Below are positions 8,311 through 17,433 of a DNA stretch of 63,711 nucleotides, piece after piece. Position numbers and translations under genes: made by a program. Source of the stretch: Candidatus Eisenbergiella merdavium (GTDB taxonomy: Bacteria; Bacillota; Clostridia; Lachnospirales; Lachnospiraceae); the NCBI GenBank assembly GCA_019119595.1, contig DWWS01000025.1, positions 1 to 63,711 on the forward strand, in the 5' to 3' direction. The notes under the pieces were generated by a model. The model was given only the letters and a program-made list of their open reading frames with translations. It did no database searches and was not told the DNA's origin. How positions within the stretch are numbered: position 1 is the first letter of the stretch; each line of letters starts with the position of its first letter.

Positions 8311-9078
8311 ATGGATTACGAAGATATTAAAATGGCATGGCGGAACAGAAAGCTGAAGACAAGAGAGGATTACCTGACGGCTCTTGATAATTTCCGGATT
8401 GTTTTTGCGTACCATTCCGGAGTTATTGAAAATCCGGAGATTACGTATCACAACACCAGAGAAGTATTTGAAAACGGGAGAGTGATCAATTTTACGGGGG
8501 ATTTACGTACCTTATATGAGATTGAGAACCAGAAAAAATGCTTTGAGTTTCTGATAGACAGGATCGTGGCGAAAGAACCCGTTACGCCGGAGTTTATAAA
8601 GGAAGTGCACCGGAAGCTGACAGAGGGTATTTATGATGAAACCAGATGGAAAAAGGGAGAAAGACCCGGCGAATATAAAAAGCATGATTATGTGATTGCT
8701 GACGGACAGGGTGATCTGCCGGAAGAAGTACCCGGTGACATCAGGGATCTGTGTGATGAAATAGCAGAGATACCGGATACGGGAGAAAATATCCTGAAAG
8801 CGGCTGCGTACCTTCACTGCCGTTTTGAAAATATATATCCCTTTGCAGACGGAAATGGGCGCGTCGGGAGAACACTGATGAATTACTATCTGATGATACA
8901 TGACCATCCGCCCATTGTGGTTTCAAATGAAACGAAGGATTTATATTACGGAGCGCTGATGATATATGATAAAACAGGGGAAACAAGCGGCTTTTGCAAT
9001 TATATGAAAGGAGCCGCTGAAGAAACCTGGAAAATAAAAAAGGCTCCTCAAAAGTCTCTTTTGCAGGAAATCAGTTAA
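8311..9078 (+). CDS. Fic domain protein, catalytic His replaced by Tyr
   Basis: A 255-residue Fic/DOC-fold protein. Fic enzymes transfer AMP or a related group to target proteins. The active-site motif HPFxDGNGRxGR reads YPFADGNGRVGR, with Tyr176 in place of the catalytic His (codon TAT at 8836). The remaining Asp, Gly-Asn and Arg residues are intact. An N-terminal inhibitory-helix motif S-x-x-x-E-N is present as SGVIEN (residues 36-41), the arrangement of Fic proteins with a built-in inhibitor. The ATG at 8311 follows GGAATGGGG. The gene is more AT-rich than its neighbours, which suggests later acquisition. It may be an inactive or reverse-acting Fic fold. No toxin-antitoxin partner is adjacent. 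Confidence 0.88.
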   Translation: MDYEDIKMAWRNRKLKTREDYLTALDNFRIVFAYHSGVIENPEITYHNTREVFENGRVINFTGDLRTLYEIENQKKCFEFLIDRIVAKEPVTPEFIKEVHRKLTEGIYDETRWKKGERPGEYKKHDYVIADGQGDLPEEVPGDIRDLCDEIAEIPDTGENILKAAAYLHCRFENIYPFADGNGRVGRTLMNYYLMIHDHPPIVVSNETKDLYYGALMIYDKTGETSGFCNYMKGAAEETWKIKKAPQKSLLQEIS

Positions 9079-9132
9079 AATGAATGTATTACCCGTTTTA
9101 CATTTGGCTGGCATGGAGGTAAGAACGTAAGG

Positions 9133-9309
9133 ATGGGAAAGAGCAAAGCGGTGAAAAAGGAAAGAAAAGAGAGCGCCAAAGGAACCCGAAAAGCGGCGGG
9201 ATGGGATAAGCGCATGGAGAAGAAGCTGGATCGCATGTGCCTGCTCGCCTCCGCGGTCATTATCGCCATTACGGCGGCGCTGGAGCTGCGGGACCGCCGC
9301 GGCAGATAG
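9133..9309 (+). CDS. Small basic protein with one membrane segment
   Basis: A 58-residue frame (MGKSKAVKKERK...LRDRRGR) with a very Lys/Arg-rich N-terminal half and one hydrophobic stretch, LLASAVIIAITAALEL, near the C-terminus. GGAGG lies at 9115-9119, somewhat far from the ATG; AAGG is immediately upstream. Codon use resembles the neighbouring genes. The shape fits a single-pass membrane microprotein with a cytoplasmic basic tail. I do not recognise a family. Confidence 0.5.
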   Translation: MGKSKAVKKERKESAKGTRKAAGWDKRMEKKLDRMCLLASAVIIAITAALELRDRRGR

Positions 9310-9387
9310 CGCGCCGGGTATACGGCACACGGCGCGTCATGCTATCACGTTTTTATGCAAAGAAAAAAACAAATAGAGGAAGCGGCT

Positions 9388-10458
9388 ATGGAAAAAGAAA
9401 AAACGATCATGGATCAGGATACGGTCAGCCTGGACGATGAAGGGAACGCGGTCGTCATCATCGACCAGACTCTTCTGCCGGGAAGAACGGAGCTGATCCG
9501 TTTAAAAACAGCGGAGGAAATCTGGGACGCCATTTATCTGCTGAAGGTGCGCGGGGCCCCGGCCATCGGTGTGACGGCTGCCTTTGGTATTTATCTTCTT
9601 GCAAAATCCTGCAAAACGGAAAATTATGACATTTTTCTTGCAGAATTCAGAAAAAACAAGGAATATTTGGACTCTTCACGTCCCACGGCGGTGAATCTCT
9701 CCTGGGCGCTGAAGCGGATGGAGCGGGTGGTGACGGATCACGCTTCCCTTCCGGTGCCTCAGATCCTGTCCCTTCTGAAAAAGGAGGCGGAGGAGATCCG
9801 CGACGAGGATATCCGGGTATGCAGAAGGATTGGGGAATACGGCCTGACGCTGGTAAAAAAAGGGGACGGCATTCTCACCCACTGCAACGCGGGACAGCTC
9901 GCCACCGTCCGTTACGGCACCGCCACGGCTCCCATTTATCTGGGGCAGGAGAAGGGGTACGGCTTTCATGTGTTTGCGGATGAAACCCGCCCTCTGCTGC
10001 AGGGGGCCAGACTGACCGCCTTTGAGCTTGCCTCCGCCGGCGTGGACGTAACCCTCATCTGTGACAACATGGCCTCCACGGTCATGAAAAACGGCTGGGT
10101 GAACGCCGTATTCGTGGGCTGTGACCGGGTGGCGGCAAACGGGGATACCGCGAACAAGATCGGAACCTCCGGCGTGGCAATCCTTGCGGCTCATTACGGG
10201 ATTCCCTTCTACGTCTGCGCGCCCACCTCGACCATCGATCTGGCGACGCCCACGGGGGCGGACATCCGCATTGAGGAAAGGAAACCGGAGGAAGTGAGCG
10301 AAATGTGGTATCGGGAGAGGATGGCGCCGGATGGTGTGAAGATATTCAATCCGGCCTTTGACGTGACAGACCACAGCCTGATCACCGGCATCGTGACCGA
10401 ATACGGTGTGCTCCGTCCGCCGTATGAGGAGGCATTCCGGAGCCTTCCGGGCAGATAG
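9388..10458 (+). CDS. mtnA: S-methyl-5-thioribose-1-phosphate isomerase
   Basis: Converts the aldose S-methyl-5-thioribose-1-phosphate to S-methyl-5-thioribulose-1-phosphate in methionine salvage; related enzymes use 5-deoxyribose-1-phosphate. The 356-residue protein shows [13 protein letters not shown], the catalytic cysteine in [10 protein letters not shown], the catalytic aspartate in CDNMAS, and the C-terminal [12 protein letters not shown] and [14 protein letters not shown]. The frame is open from 9355, but the ATG at 9388 follows AGAGGAAG and fits the family. No other methionine-salvage gene is adjacent, so a 5'-deoxynucleoside disposal role is possible. Confidence 0.93.
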   Translation: MEKEKTIMDQDTVSLDDEGNAVVIIDQTLLPGRTELIRLKTAEEIWDAIYLLKVRGAPAIGVTAAFGIYLLAKSCKTENYDIFLAEFRKNKEYLDSSRPTAVNLSWALKRMERVVTDHASLPVPQILSLLKKEAEEIRDEDIRVCRRIGEYGLTLVKKGDGILTHCNAGQLATVRYGTATAPIYLGQEKGYGFHVFADETRPLLQGARLTAFELASAGVDVTLICDNMASTVMKNGWVNAVFVGCDRVAANGDTANKIGTSGVAILAAHYGIPFYVCAPTSTIDLATPTGADIRIEERKPEEVSEMWYRERMAPDGVKIFNPAFDVTDHSLITGIVTEYGVLRPPYEEAFRSLPGR

Positions 10459-10562
10459 AGCAGCTGTAAAGGTTCTTAATTCTTTTTTAAAAAGAAGGAA
10501 AAGGGGTGGACTTTTGCGGCGGAATGGAATATAGTGAGGTTCGTTTAGAGGAGCCTTGCAGA

Positions 10563-11651
10563 ATGAAAGACAATATGATCCTGTCAACAAAAGCGGCAGA
10601 ACGGAATTACAGAATGGACAACCTGAAATGTCTGCTGATCTTCTCGGTGGTTTTCGGGCATATGCTGGAGCTGTTCATGGGAAAAAATGACAGCCTGAAG
10701 GTGATCTATCTGGTGATCTATTCCTTTCACATGCCGCTTTTTGCTTTTATTTCAGGGGTATTCGCCCGGTTCAGCCCGAAAAAGATCAGAAATCATCTGA
10801 TATATCCCTACGTGGTTTTCCAGATTTTGTATCTGCTGTTTGCCAACAGCGTACTGGGAAAAGAGGAACAGCTGCAGCTTACCACTCCGTATTGGCTGTT
10901 ATGGTATCTGTTCGCCTGCATCGCCTGGAACCTGGTGCTCCCGCTTGTGCAGGGAAACGGCTTCAGCACCGGGAAGAAGGCGGTGGTTCTGGCGTTCTCC
11001 CTGGCAGCGGGCATCCTGATCGGCTTCGATAATAAGGCGGGCTATTATCTCTCCTTTTCCAGGATCGTGGAATTCTTCCCCTATTTCCTGATGGGGGTAT
11101 ATTATCGGGAATGGACCGGAAGGAGGAAGCTGACGCCGACAGGGACGAAGCGGGAAGGGATGTATCCGGCGCTTGTGATCTGCCTCGGCGCTGCGGTATG
11201 CGCTCTGATTTTCATCATAACGGAAAATGTGGATGAGATCAGATATGCCTGGCTGTATGGCTCCGTATCCTATGATACGGGGAATTATACCTGGCGCTTC
11301 CGTGTGCTTGCCATTGGCGCCGCCCTGCTCTGGCTCGCCTTTTTCCTGGCCAGCATCCCGGCGCGGAGGCTCCCCTTCCTTTCCTACATCGGCGCCAACA
11401 CCATGCCGGTCTATCTGCTGCATGGCTTTCTGATCAAGCTGATGAGCAGGACCCGGCTCTTTCATGCGATTGAACATGATCTGGCCGCCGGCCTTCTGAT
11501 CAGCGCCTGTCTGGTGGCGGCGCTTTCCTGGCGGCCGCTGGTACGCCTGTTGTCGCCTCTGCTTTGCTGGGATGGAAGCCTGCTTTCCTTTTTCAGATCC
11601 GTCGGAGGAAATCCGGGGAGAAAAAGGCCCGAAGCATGCCGAAGAGAATAG
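10563..11651 (+). CDS. Membrane acyltransferase, acyltransferase-3 family
   Basis: A 362-residue polytopic membrane protein with about ten hydrophobic segments. It resembles sugar O-acetyltransferases of the acyltransferase-3/fucose 4-O-acetylase group. The N-terminal region RNYRMDNLKCLLIFSVVFGHML and the following SFHMPLFAFISGVFAR are typical, as is the C-terminal GANTMPVYLLHGF. It likely acetylates a cell-surface or capsular glycan; the substrate cannot be told. The ATG at 10563 has GAGGAG upstream, and an in-frame start at 10524 is less likely. It follows mtnA by about 100 bases and ends at a terminator shared with the convergent buk gene. Confidence 0.85.
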   Translation: MKDNMILSTKAAERNYRMDNLKCLLIFSVVFGHMLELFMGKNDSLKVIYLVIYSFHMPLFAFISGVFARFSPKKIRNHLIYPYVVFQILYLLFANSVLGKEEQLQLTTPYWLLWYLFACIAWNLVLPLVQGNGFSTGKKAVVLAFSLAAGILIGFDNKAGYYLSFSRIVEFFPYFLMGVYYREWTGRRKLTPTGTKREGMYPALVICLGAAVCALIFIITENVDEIRYAWLYGSVSYDTGNYTWRFRVLAIGAALLWLAFFLASIPARRLPFLSYIGANTMPVYLLHGFLIKLMSRTRLFHAIEHDLAAGLLISACLVAALSWRPLVRLLSPLLCWDGSLLSFFRSVGGNPGRKRPEACRRE

Positions 11652-11692
11652 AAAAAAGCGCCTCTGAGCAGCCCTCAGAAACGCTTTTTTTT
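11652..11692. terminator. Bidirectional terminator between the acyltransferase gene and buk
   Basis: AAAAAAGCG (11652-11660) pairs with CGCTTTTTT (11682-11690), with an inner CTGAG/CTCAG stem. A-tracts and T-tracts flank both sides, so it can serve both converging genes. Confidence 0.85.
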
Positions 11693-11723
11693 CTGCTTAT
11701 GATTCTTTTTCTGCCGTTACGCC

Positions 11724-12791
11724 TTAATACTCCTTGGCTTCTTCCTCACCGTTCATGACGCGCAGTCCGCCCTGAACCAGCGCGAGAAGCTCGTCCTCGC
11801 CGGGATAAAGGATGAAGTCTGCGATCCAGCCGACCCGTCTCTTCAGGTCGTTGCAGATCACATCGGAATAGGCGATGCCGCCGGTCAGGATGATCTTGTC
11901 AACCTTTCCTTCCAGCACGGCTGCCATTGCTCCGATGTCCTTGGACATCTGATAGAGGAAGGCGTCCAGAACGTCCTGGAATTCCTTCTTGCCTTCGGCT
12001 GCGCCCTTGAGTACGTCTCTGGCGTCGTTGGTGCCCACGTAGGCGTTAAAGCCGCCGTTGCCCACAAGCTTTTTGTAGATTTCCTTTTCCGTATATTTGC
12101 CGGAGAAGCACAGCTTCACCAGATCGCCTGCGGGAACCGTTCCGGCGCGTTCCGGAGAGAAAGCGCCTTCGCCGTCCAGAATGTTGTTGACATCCACGAT
12201 CCTGCCGTCCCTGTGCGCGCCTACGGAGCAGCCGCCGCCCATGTGAACCACGATCAGCCTCAGCTGTTCATAGGGAATGCCGGATTCCTTCGCATATCTT
12301 CTCGCAACCGCCTTCTGGTTGAGCGCATGGAAGATGCTTCTTCTGGGAAGCTCGGGGCAGCCGGAGTATCTGGCTACGGGCTCCAGCTCGTCCACCACAA
12401 CGGGATCCACGATGAAGGAAGGAACGCCGATGGAATCCCCGATCTCTCTGGCAAGGATGCCGCCCAGATTGGAGGCGTGCTGACCCTGATAGCCGATGGT
12501 GAGGTCATGAAGCAGCTCGTCGCTCACCCGATAGGTGCCGCCCGGGATGGGCTTTAACAGGCCGCCCCGTCCCACGATGAAATTCAGGGAATGAATGTCA
12601 AAATTTTTCTCCTTCAGAAGATCCATGATGATCTCCTTGCGGAAATCCTTCTGGTCGATGATGGAAGCATATTTGGCAATCTCCTCCGTGGGATGACGCA
12701 GAGTCTCTTCAAACAGAAGCGTCTCGTCCTCAAACACCCCGATCTTGGTGGAGGTGGAGCCGGGATTGATGATCAAGCTCTTAAAAGACAT
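11724..12791 (-). CDS. buk: Butyrate kinase
   Basis: Transfers phosphate from butyryl-phosphate to ADP, yielding butyrate and ATP, the last step of the kinase route. The 355 residues match the acetokinase/butyrate kinase family: the N-terminal phosphate-binding [15 protein letters not shown], the central [23 protein letters not shown] and the C-terminal adenosine-binding LTGGIAYSD. The ATG follows GAGGTAATT. It is cotranscribed after ptb with a 126-base gap full of hairpins. The presence of buk instead of a butyryl-CoA:acetate CoA-transferase here implies ATP formation directly from butyryl-CoA. Confidence 0.96.
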   Translation of the reverse strand: MSFKSLIINPGSTSTKIGVFEDETLLFEETLRHPTEEIAKYASIIDQKDFRKEIIMDLLKEKNFDIHSLNFIVGRGGLLKPIPGGTYRVSDELLHDLTIGYQGQHASNLGGILAREIGDSIGVPSFIVDPVVVDELEPVARYSGCPELPRRSIFHALNQKAVARRYAKESGIPYEQLRLIVVHMGGGCSVGAHRDGRIVDVNNILDGEGAFSPERAGTVPAGDLVKLCFSGKYTEKEIYKKLVGNGGFNAYVGTNDARDVLKGAAEGKKEFQDVLDAFLYQMSKDIGAMAAVLEGKVDKIILTGGIAYSDVICNDLKRRVGWIADFILYPGEDELLALVQGGLRVMNGEEEAKEY

Positions 12792-12796
12792 AATTA

Positions 12797-12911
12797 CCTC
12801 ACATTCCGCCGCCCGTAGGGCGGCATAAATTCATGAAAGAATGGCGAAGCCATTCTTTGGCAGGAACCGCAGGCTCCTGCCGGCCTCACATTCCGCCGCC
12901 CGCAGGGCGGC
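12797..12911 (-). repeat. Duplicated 28-bp hairpin element between ptb and buk
   Basis: Two copies of a 28-bp element (12797-12824 and 12884-12911) differ at one position. Each is a 7-bp hairpin, GCCGCCC-N3-GGGCGGC, joined on the minus strand to GGAATGTGAGG. The buk-proximal copy supplies buk's ribosome binding site; the other precedes no gene. Between them are two more hairpins, a 10-bp perfect stem with a GAA loop (12836-12858) and a 7-bp stem (12859-12881). The four together fill the gap. They may set the ptb/buk protein ratio or be REP-like insertions. Confidence 0.8.
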
Positions 12912-12917
12912 TGGTCA

Positions 12918-13835
12918 TTATTTATTCAGGTTCTCAGCTACCACAGCGGCGAGGGCGATGGAATTTACCTTGGTCTCAAAGGTGTCGGAGCGGCTGGTCA
13001 GGATGGCGGGAACCTTGGTTCCGGTCAGGATGCAGCCGTTCTTTACGCCGGGAACCATGTGGACGATGGCCTTGTATACCAGGTTGCCCGCATGGATGTC
13101 GGGGAACAGGAGAACGTCGGCATCTCCCTGGATCTTGCGGCCCGTCGCGCCCTTATGCCTGGCGGCCTCCGGGTCGATGGCGAGGTCGAGGGAAAGAGGG
13201 CCGTCCACGATGCAGCCGGTGATCTTGCCTTCCTCGTTCATTTTGGTCAGCTCCGCGGCCTCGACGGTGACGGGCATCTTGGGATTGACCACCTCAACGG
13301 CGGCAAGAGGCGCCACCTTGGGATTGGCAATGCCGCAGGCATGCGCTACCTCGACGGTGTTTTCAATGATATGTACCTTGTCCTCCAGAGTGGGATAGGT
13401 CATGAAAGCCACATCCGTAAAGAAAAGGAGCTGGTCAATGCCGGGAACATCGAAAACGCAGACATGGGAAAGCGGATTGCCGGTGCGAAGGCCCACTTCC
13501 TTGTCAAGGATGCTCTTTAAGAAGGTCTTGGTCTCCAGAAGGCCCTTCATGTACATGTCCACTTTTCCGTCATGAGCAAGCTTAACGGCGGTCAGGGCGG
13601 CCGTCCATTCATCCGGCTCATGGATGATCTCAAAATCGGAAATATCAATGCCGCTTTCGGCTGCGACCGCCTTGATCTTTTCTTCATCGCCCACCAGAAC
13701 GGCGTTGGCGATGCCGCGGTCCTTGGCCGCTCTTACGGCTTCCAGAACAGCGCTGTCCTGGGCGACGGCAACGGAAACGGTTTTCTGCCCGCATTCCTTC
13801 ACCTTGGAAATCAGTCCGTCAAAACTTGTACTCAT
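12918..13835 (-). CDS. ptb: Phosphate butyryltransferase
   Basis: Converts butyryl-CoA and phosphate to butyryl-phosphate and CoA. The 305-residue protein belongs to the phosphate acetyl/butyryltransferase family, with the conserved ATG-level features ARHKGATGRKIQGDADVLLFPDIHAGN and PAILTSRSDTFETKVNSIALA. The frame begins at 13850, but those first five codons overlap the Shine-Dalgarno sequence GAGGTG, so the ATG at 13835 (MSTSFDGLI) is chosen. Together with buk it forms an operon with its own promoter and a Rex-like operator. Confidence 0.95.
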   Translation of the reverse strand: MSTSFDGLISKVKECGQKTVSVAVAQDSAVLEAVRAAKDRGIANAVLVGDEEKIKAVAAESGIDISDFEIIHEPDEWTAALTAVKLAHDGKVDMYMKGLLETKTFLKSILDKEVGLRTGNPLSHVCVFDVPGIDQLLFFTDVAFMTYPTLEDKVHIIENTVEVAHACGIANPKVAPLAAVEVVNPKMPVTVEAAELTKMNEEGKITGCIVDGPLSLDLAIDPEAARHKGATGRKIQGDADVLLFPDIHAGNLVYKAIVHMVPGVKNGCILTGTKVPAILTSRSDTFETKVNSIALAAVVAENLNK

Positions 13836-13953
13836 TTGTCTGCACCTCATTCATCATTTATTGTTTATGGATGGTTGTCCGGGAACCGGGAAACAGCTCC
13901 CTGAAAGAGGAAGCTGACAACATTTTTTCTGAAAAAATTTCCCGATAAACCCA

Positions 13954-13971
13954 TTGTTAAAAGTGTAACAC
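13954..13971 (-). promoter_or_regulatory. Candidate Rex operator overlapping the ptb -10 box
   Basis: TTGTTAA-AAGT-GTAACAC matches the clostridial Rex consensus TTGTTAANNNNTTAACAA perfectly in the left half and at five of seven positions in the right. It overlaps the -10 element of the ptb promoter, so binding would block transcription. A second dyad, AAAAGTG-TAA-CACTTTT (13959-13975), overlaps it and could be bound by another factor. Rex senses NADH/NAD+ and controls butyrate genes in clostridia; its role here is inferred. Confidence 0.5.
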
Positions 13972-13990
13972 TTTTGCGGATAAAGGTCAA
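13962..13990 (-). promoter_or_regulatory. Promoter of ptb-buk
   Basis: On the minus strand TTGACC (13990-13985), a 17-base spacer and TACACT (13967-13962) form a sigma-A-type promoter. The leader before the ptb ATG is about 120 nt and contains only weak secondary structure. Confidence 0.65.
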
Positions 13991-14835
13991 GGCATGGAGC
14001 GGCTTTCCGCCTCGTTTCCGGCGGTCCGTTCGATATGCATGGCCAGGTAGCCGATTTCTGCTTCCTCCAGCGGATGGCGCAGATGCCTGGACAGATGGGC
14101 GCAGATTTCGGACGCGAGACGGAAGGAATCCGGAAATTTGACGGACATGTAGTCGTTCATGTTCAGCTTCAGCTTTTCTCCGGTCATGGCCCGGGCGGCC
14201 ATATAGCGCACATGGTTCATCAGCCGGTTATAGGCGAGGGACATGATGTCGATGGTCTGGCCGGTCTCCGCTTCCACCATCCGGATGCATTCCCGCACGG
14301 AGCGGGCGATCTGCATGGAAAGGGCCACATTTTCATCCTCGATCGCGGAGTGGATGTGGAGCGCGACGTAGCCGATCTCATGCTCGTCGATCTCCACCTG
14401 CAGGCGTTCCCGGAGAATGGGGCGGAGGCATTCCGCGGCCTTATATTCCATGTGGAAGAGGGCGACGATGTCTCCGGTCAGCGGATTGCTGATCTGTTCT
14501 CCGCTCCGGATCCGCTTTACGGCATAGGCGATATGATCCGCCATGGGAAAAAGGATGTTCCAGTCGATGCGGCCGAAGATCCGCTCGCCCTCCTTCAGCA
14601 CCTGCTCGGCGATCTCCAGAAAAATGGGGTCGATCTCGCGGACGAGCTCCATCGCGCTTCCCCGTTCGGTTTTCTCCAGAAGGGAGTAGACCGTACAGTC
14701 CTTTGGGGCCTCCAGGCGTTCGGAAACCTTTTTTCCAAAGCCGATCCCCTTGCCGATCAGGAGATATTCCCGGCTGTCGTTCATGTCGATTCCGATCAGG
14801 GTGTTGTGATTCAGGACTTTTTTCACTCGAAACAT
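13987..14835 (-). CDS. BglG/LicT/GlcT family transcription antiterminator
   Basis: A 282-residue RNA-binding antiterminator. The N-terminal CAT domain (MFRVKKVLNHNTLIGID...LIGKGIGFG, residues 1-60) binds the RAT hairpin. Two PRD domains follow, with conserved histidines in MADHIAYAVKR and GYVALHIHSA (PRD1) and in YNRLMNHVRYMA and GYLAMHIERT (PRD2), which PTS proteins phosphorylate. The upstream frame is longer, but the ATG at 14835 follows GGAGG and gives the standard CAT start. It lies downstream of the PTS permease gene and almost certainly controls its leader (RAT at 17478-17507). Confidence 0.93.
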   Translation of the reverse strand: MFRVKKVLNHNTLIGIDMNDSREYLLIGKGIGFGKKVSERLEAPKDCTVYSLLEKTERGSAMELVREIDPIFLEIAEQVLKEGERIFGRIDWNILFPMADHIAYAVKRIRSGEQISNPLTGDIVALFHMEYKAAECLRPILRERLQVEIDEHEIGYVALHIHSAIEDENVALSMQIARSVRECIRMVEAETGQTIDIMSLAYNRLMNHVRYMAARAMTGEKLKLNMNDYMSVKFPDSFRLASEICAHLSRHLRHPLEEAEIGYLAMHIERTAGNEAESRSMP

Positions 14836-14928
14836 AGTTTCCTCCATGCCGAAGCGTTTTGTATTGAGGTACGCGCAGCGAAACCGTGTATACGATCTTT
14901 CTTCCGCACGTGCGGAATGGGCTGTATG

Positions 14929-14964
14929 AGACGGCCGGGAGCGGGAAAAATCCCGCCCCCGTCT
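14929..14964 (-). other. Hairpin between the PTS gene and the antiterminator gene
   Basis: A GC-rich stem with about 12 pairs (AGACGG...GGGAGCGGG against CCCGC...CCCGTCT) lies just after the PTS stop codon. It has no following T-tract in the minus direction. A second palindrome, CCGCACGTGCGG, follows at about 14903-14914. They may limit readthrough or protect the upstream message, so that less antiterminator than permease is made. Confidence 0.4.
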
Positions 14965-14968
14965 GCCG

Positions 14969-17293
14969 TCAGGCGGTCTGTGAGGAATCCGCTGTCTGCA
15001 GGGTTTCCACCGCAAACAGCGCGTCGCCTGCGTGTATTTGACCCTCTGTCAGAAGGCGGATCCGCTGATTGTCCTCCAGCTCCGTGCAGAGGACCGGAGA
15101 GGCAAGAGAGGGAGCGTTCGCCTTCAGGTAATCCAGATCCAGGCGCATGAGCGGATCGCCCTTTTTCACCTGGTCGCCGTCCTTTACCAGAACCGTGAAG
15201 CCCTGGCCGTTGAGACTCACCGTGTCGATCCCCATGTGAAGGAGCATGGCGGTTCCAGCCGCAGTGCGCAGGCCGATGGCATGTCCGGTGTCAAAGACGA
15301 AGCAGATTTCTGCGTCCGCCGGAGCATACACCTGGCTCTCTGAGGGGATGACCATGGCGCCGTCGCCCATCATGCGTCCGGCAAAGGCCTCGTCAGGCGT
15401 TTCGGAAAGATCGGCGGCTGTGCCCGTCACCGGGCTGCAGATGATATCCGTGCGGATCACCTTTTCGGAAGGCCGGGAGGTTTTCCCGCCGGATACGTCC
15501 TGCCCGCCGGAGGCCGTTTCCTGTGCCTGTGCTGTCTGCCCGGCTTCGCCGGAAAAGGCTCCGTCTGAGACTGCGCTGCCCGCGGTGGCCGTCTCCTGTG
15601 TCTGCTTTGTCTGCTCCGCCTCGCCGGAAGCGGCAGACTGTCCGTCTCCAGGAGCACCGTCCTCCAGAGGGGCGTGCTCCAGGTAATCCTCCAGATTGGA
15701 TTTGATCACGGTCACTCTGGGGCCGTAGATGACCTGAACGCCGTTTCCCTTATGCACCACGCCGGATGCGCCGGTGCTTTTCAGCAGCGCGTCGTCCACA
15801 AGACCGGACTGATGGACGGTGCAGCGAAGCCTTGTGGCGCAGCAGTCCACGTCGGAGATGTTGGCCTTGCCGCCAAGACCGCGGCAGATCGCGGCGGAAA
15901 GAGCGTCCTCTGCGGAAAGGGAATTCTCAGCGGACGAATCCTCAGCGGATGAAGCGCTTCCTGCCGCCTGCTTCTTCGCGTTCACGTCGCTTCTGCGGTA
16001 AAGCTTGACCTCCTGGCTGTCGTCCCGGCCGGGGGTCTTCAGATCCAGCTTCCGGATCAGGAAGGAGAACAGCAGATAGTAGACCACAAAATAGCCGACG
16101 CCCACCACAGGGATCCAGAGCCAGCCGGTTTTGGCATTGCCCTGCAGCACGCCGAAGAGGAACAGGTCGATCAGGCCGCCGGAGAAGGTCAGGCCGACGC
16201 CCACGCCGAGAAGGTGCATCAGCATATAGGCAAGACCGGCGAATATACAGTGGATGACATAAAGGATGGGAGCAACGAAAAGGAAGGTGAATTCCAGAGG
16301 CTCCGTGATCCCGGTCAGCATGGAGGTCAGGGCCGCGGAGAGCAGCAGGCCCGCCGCCGCTTTTCTTTTTTCAGGCTTTGCCGTATGATACATGGCGAGC
16401 GCAGCGCCGGGAAGCCCGAAGATCATCAGCGGGAATTTTCCGGTCATAAAACGGGTCGCGGACACGGAATAATGGGTCACGGAAGGGTCCGCAAGCTGGG
16501 CGAAGAAGATATTCTGCGCGCCCTCCACGAGCCGTCCGCCCACCTCCATGGTCCCGCCGAGCGCGGTCTGCCAGAAGGGGAGATAGAACACATGATGAAG
16601 CCCGAAGGGGATCAGCGCCCGCTCCATCAGGCCGTAGAGCCAGGTTCCGGCATAGCCGGATTCCATCACCACGCCTCCGACTGCATAGATGGCGGACTGG
16701 ATGACGGGCCAGATATAATACATCAGAATGCCGACGGCGGTGAACACGATCCCGCTGATGATCGGAACGAACCGGGTTCCGCCGAAGAAGGAGAGCACCT
16801 GGGGCAGCTCGATCTTATAGAAACGGTTGTGAAGCGCCGCCACGCCGAGCCCCACCACAATGCCGCCGAACACGCCCATCTGCAGGGAGGTGATGCCCAG
16901 CACGGAGGCGGTCGCGCCGTCCAGCATGGCCTCGGCCCCGCCGTTGTTGTCGATCATCGCGCCGATGGAGGCGTGCATGATGAAAAAGGCGATGGCGGCG
17001 GAAAGTGCGGCGACCTCCTTTTCCTTTTTCGCCATGCCGATGGCCACGCCCATGGCGAAGATGATGGGAAGGTTGGTGAACACGATGTCGCCCGCGGCGC
17101 TCAGCACCCGCAGGATCGCGTTCAGGAAGGTTCCCGGCCCCATCAGCCCGAGAAGACCGTAGGTTTCAAGCATGGTTTCATTGGTAAAAGAGCCGCCCAC
17201 GCCGAGCAGCAGGCCGGCAACGGGCAGAATTGCGATCGGCAGCATAAAGGATCTTCCTACACGCTGCAGTACACCGAAAATTTTGTCCTTCAT
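14969..17293 (-). CDS. PTS glucose/N-acetylglucosamine-type permease, EIICBA
   Basis: A 774-residue permease that imports and phosphorylates a hexose or amino sugar. Domain order is EIIC (about 1-430, many membrane spans), EIIB (about 445-525, phosphocysteine within DVDCCATRLR, about residue 483), a low-complexity Ala/Gln/Thr/Gly linker (about 540-610) and EIIA (about 625-765, active His in LLHMGIDTVSL, about residue 684). The linker contains a 25-residue duplication. GGAGG precedes the ATG. Transcription begins at a TTGACA promoter and passes a RAT/terminator leader. Glucose or GlcNAc are both plausible substrates. Confidence 0.93.
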   Translation of the reverse strand: MKDKIFGVLQRVGRSFMLPIAILPVAGLLLGVGGSFTNETMLETYGLLGLMGPGTFLNAILRVLSAAGDIVFTNLPIIFAMGVAIGMAKKEKEVAALSAAIAFFIMHASIGAMIDNNGGAEAMLDGATASVLGITSLQMGVFGGIVVGLGVAALHNRFYKIELPQVLSFFGGTRFVPIISGIVFTAVGILMYYIWPVIQSAIYAVGGVVMESGYAGTWLYGLMERALIPFGLHHVFYLPFWQTALGGTMEVGGRLVEGAQNIFFAQLADPSVTHYSVSATRFMTGKFPLMIFGLPGAALAMYHTAKPEKRKAAAGLLLSAALTSMLTGITEPLEFTFLFVAPILYVIHCIFAGLAYMLMHLLGVGVGLTFSGGLIDLFLFGVLQGNAKTGWLWIPVVGVGYFVVYYLLFSFLIRKLDLKTPGRDDSQEVKLYRRSDVNAKKQAAGSASSAEDSSAENSLSAEDALSAAICRGLGGKANISDVDCCATRLRCTVHQSGLVDDALLKSTGASGVVHKGNGVQVIYGPRVTVIKSNLEDYLEHAPLEDGAPGDGQSAASGEAEQTKQTQETATAGSAVSDGAFSGEAGQTAQAQETASGGQDVSGGKTSRPSEKVIRTDIICSPVTGTAADLSETPDEAFAGRMMGDGAMVIPSESQVYAPADAEICFVFDTGHAIGLRTAAGTAMLLHMGIDTVSLNGQGFTVLVKDGDQVKKGDPLMRLDLDYLKANAPSLASPVLCTELEDNQRIRLLTEGQIHAGDALFAVETLQTADSSQTA

Positions 17294-17433
17294 GACATTT
17301 CCTCCATTTCTTTTTCAGATGCGGTTGCGTTGCTGCAAAGTGCCTGTCTGCAGGATGTCCGATGCGTGCCGTCCGGCGGCCCGTCCCCTGCCCGGCTTTG
17401 GCGGCGGCCTGTGAGAAGCTGCCGGGAGGGGAC

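Noticed and set aside
8311..9309. Fic plus small protein as a toxin-antitoxin pair
   Set aside because: The inhibitory motif is within the Fic protein itself, and the small protein is a basic membrane microprotein with neighbour-like codon use, unlike known Fic antitoxins.
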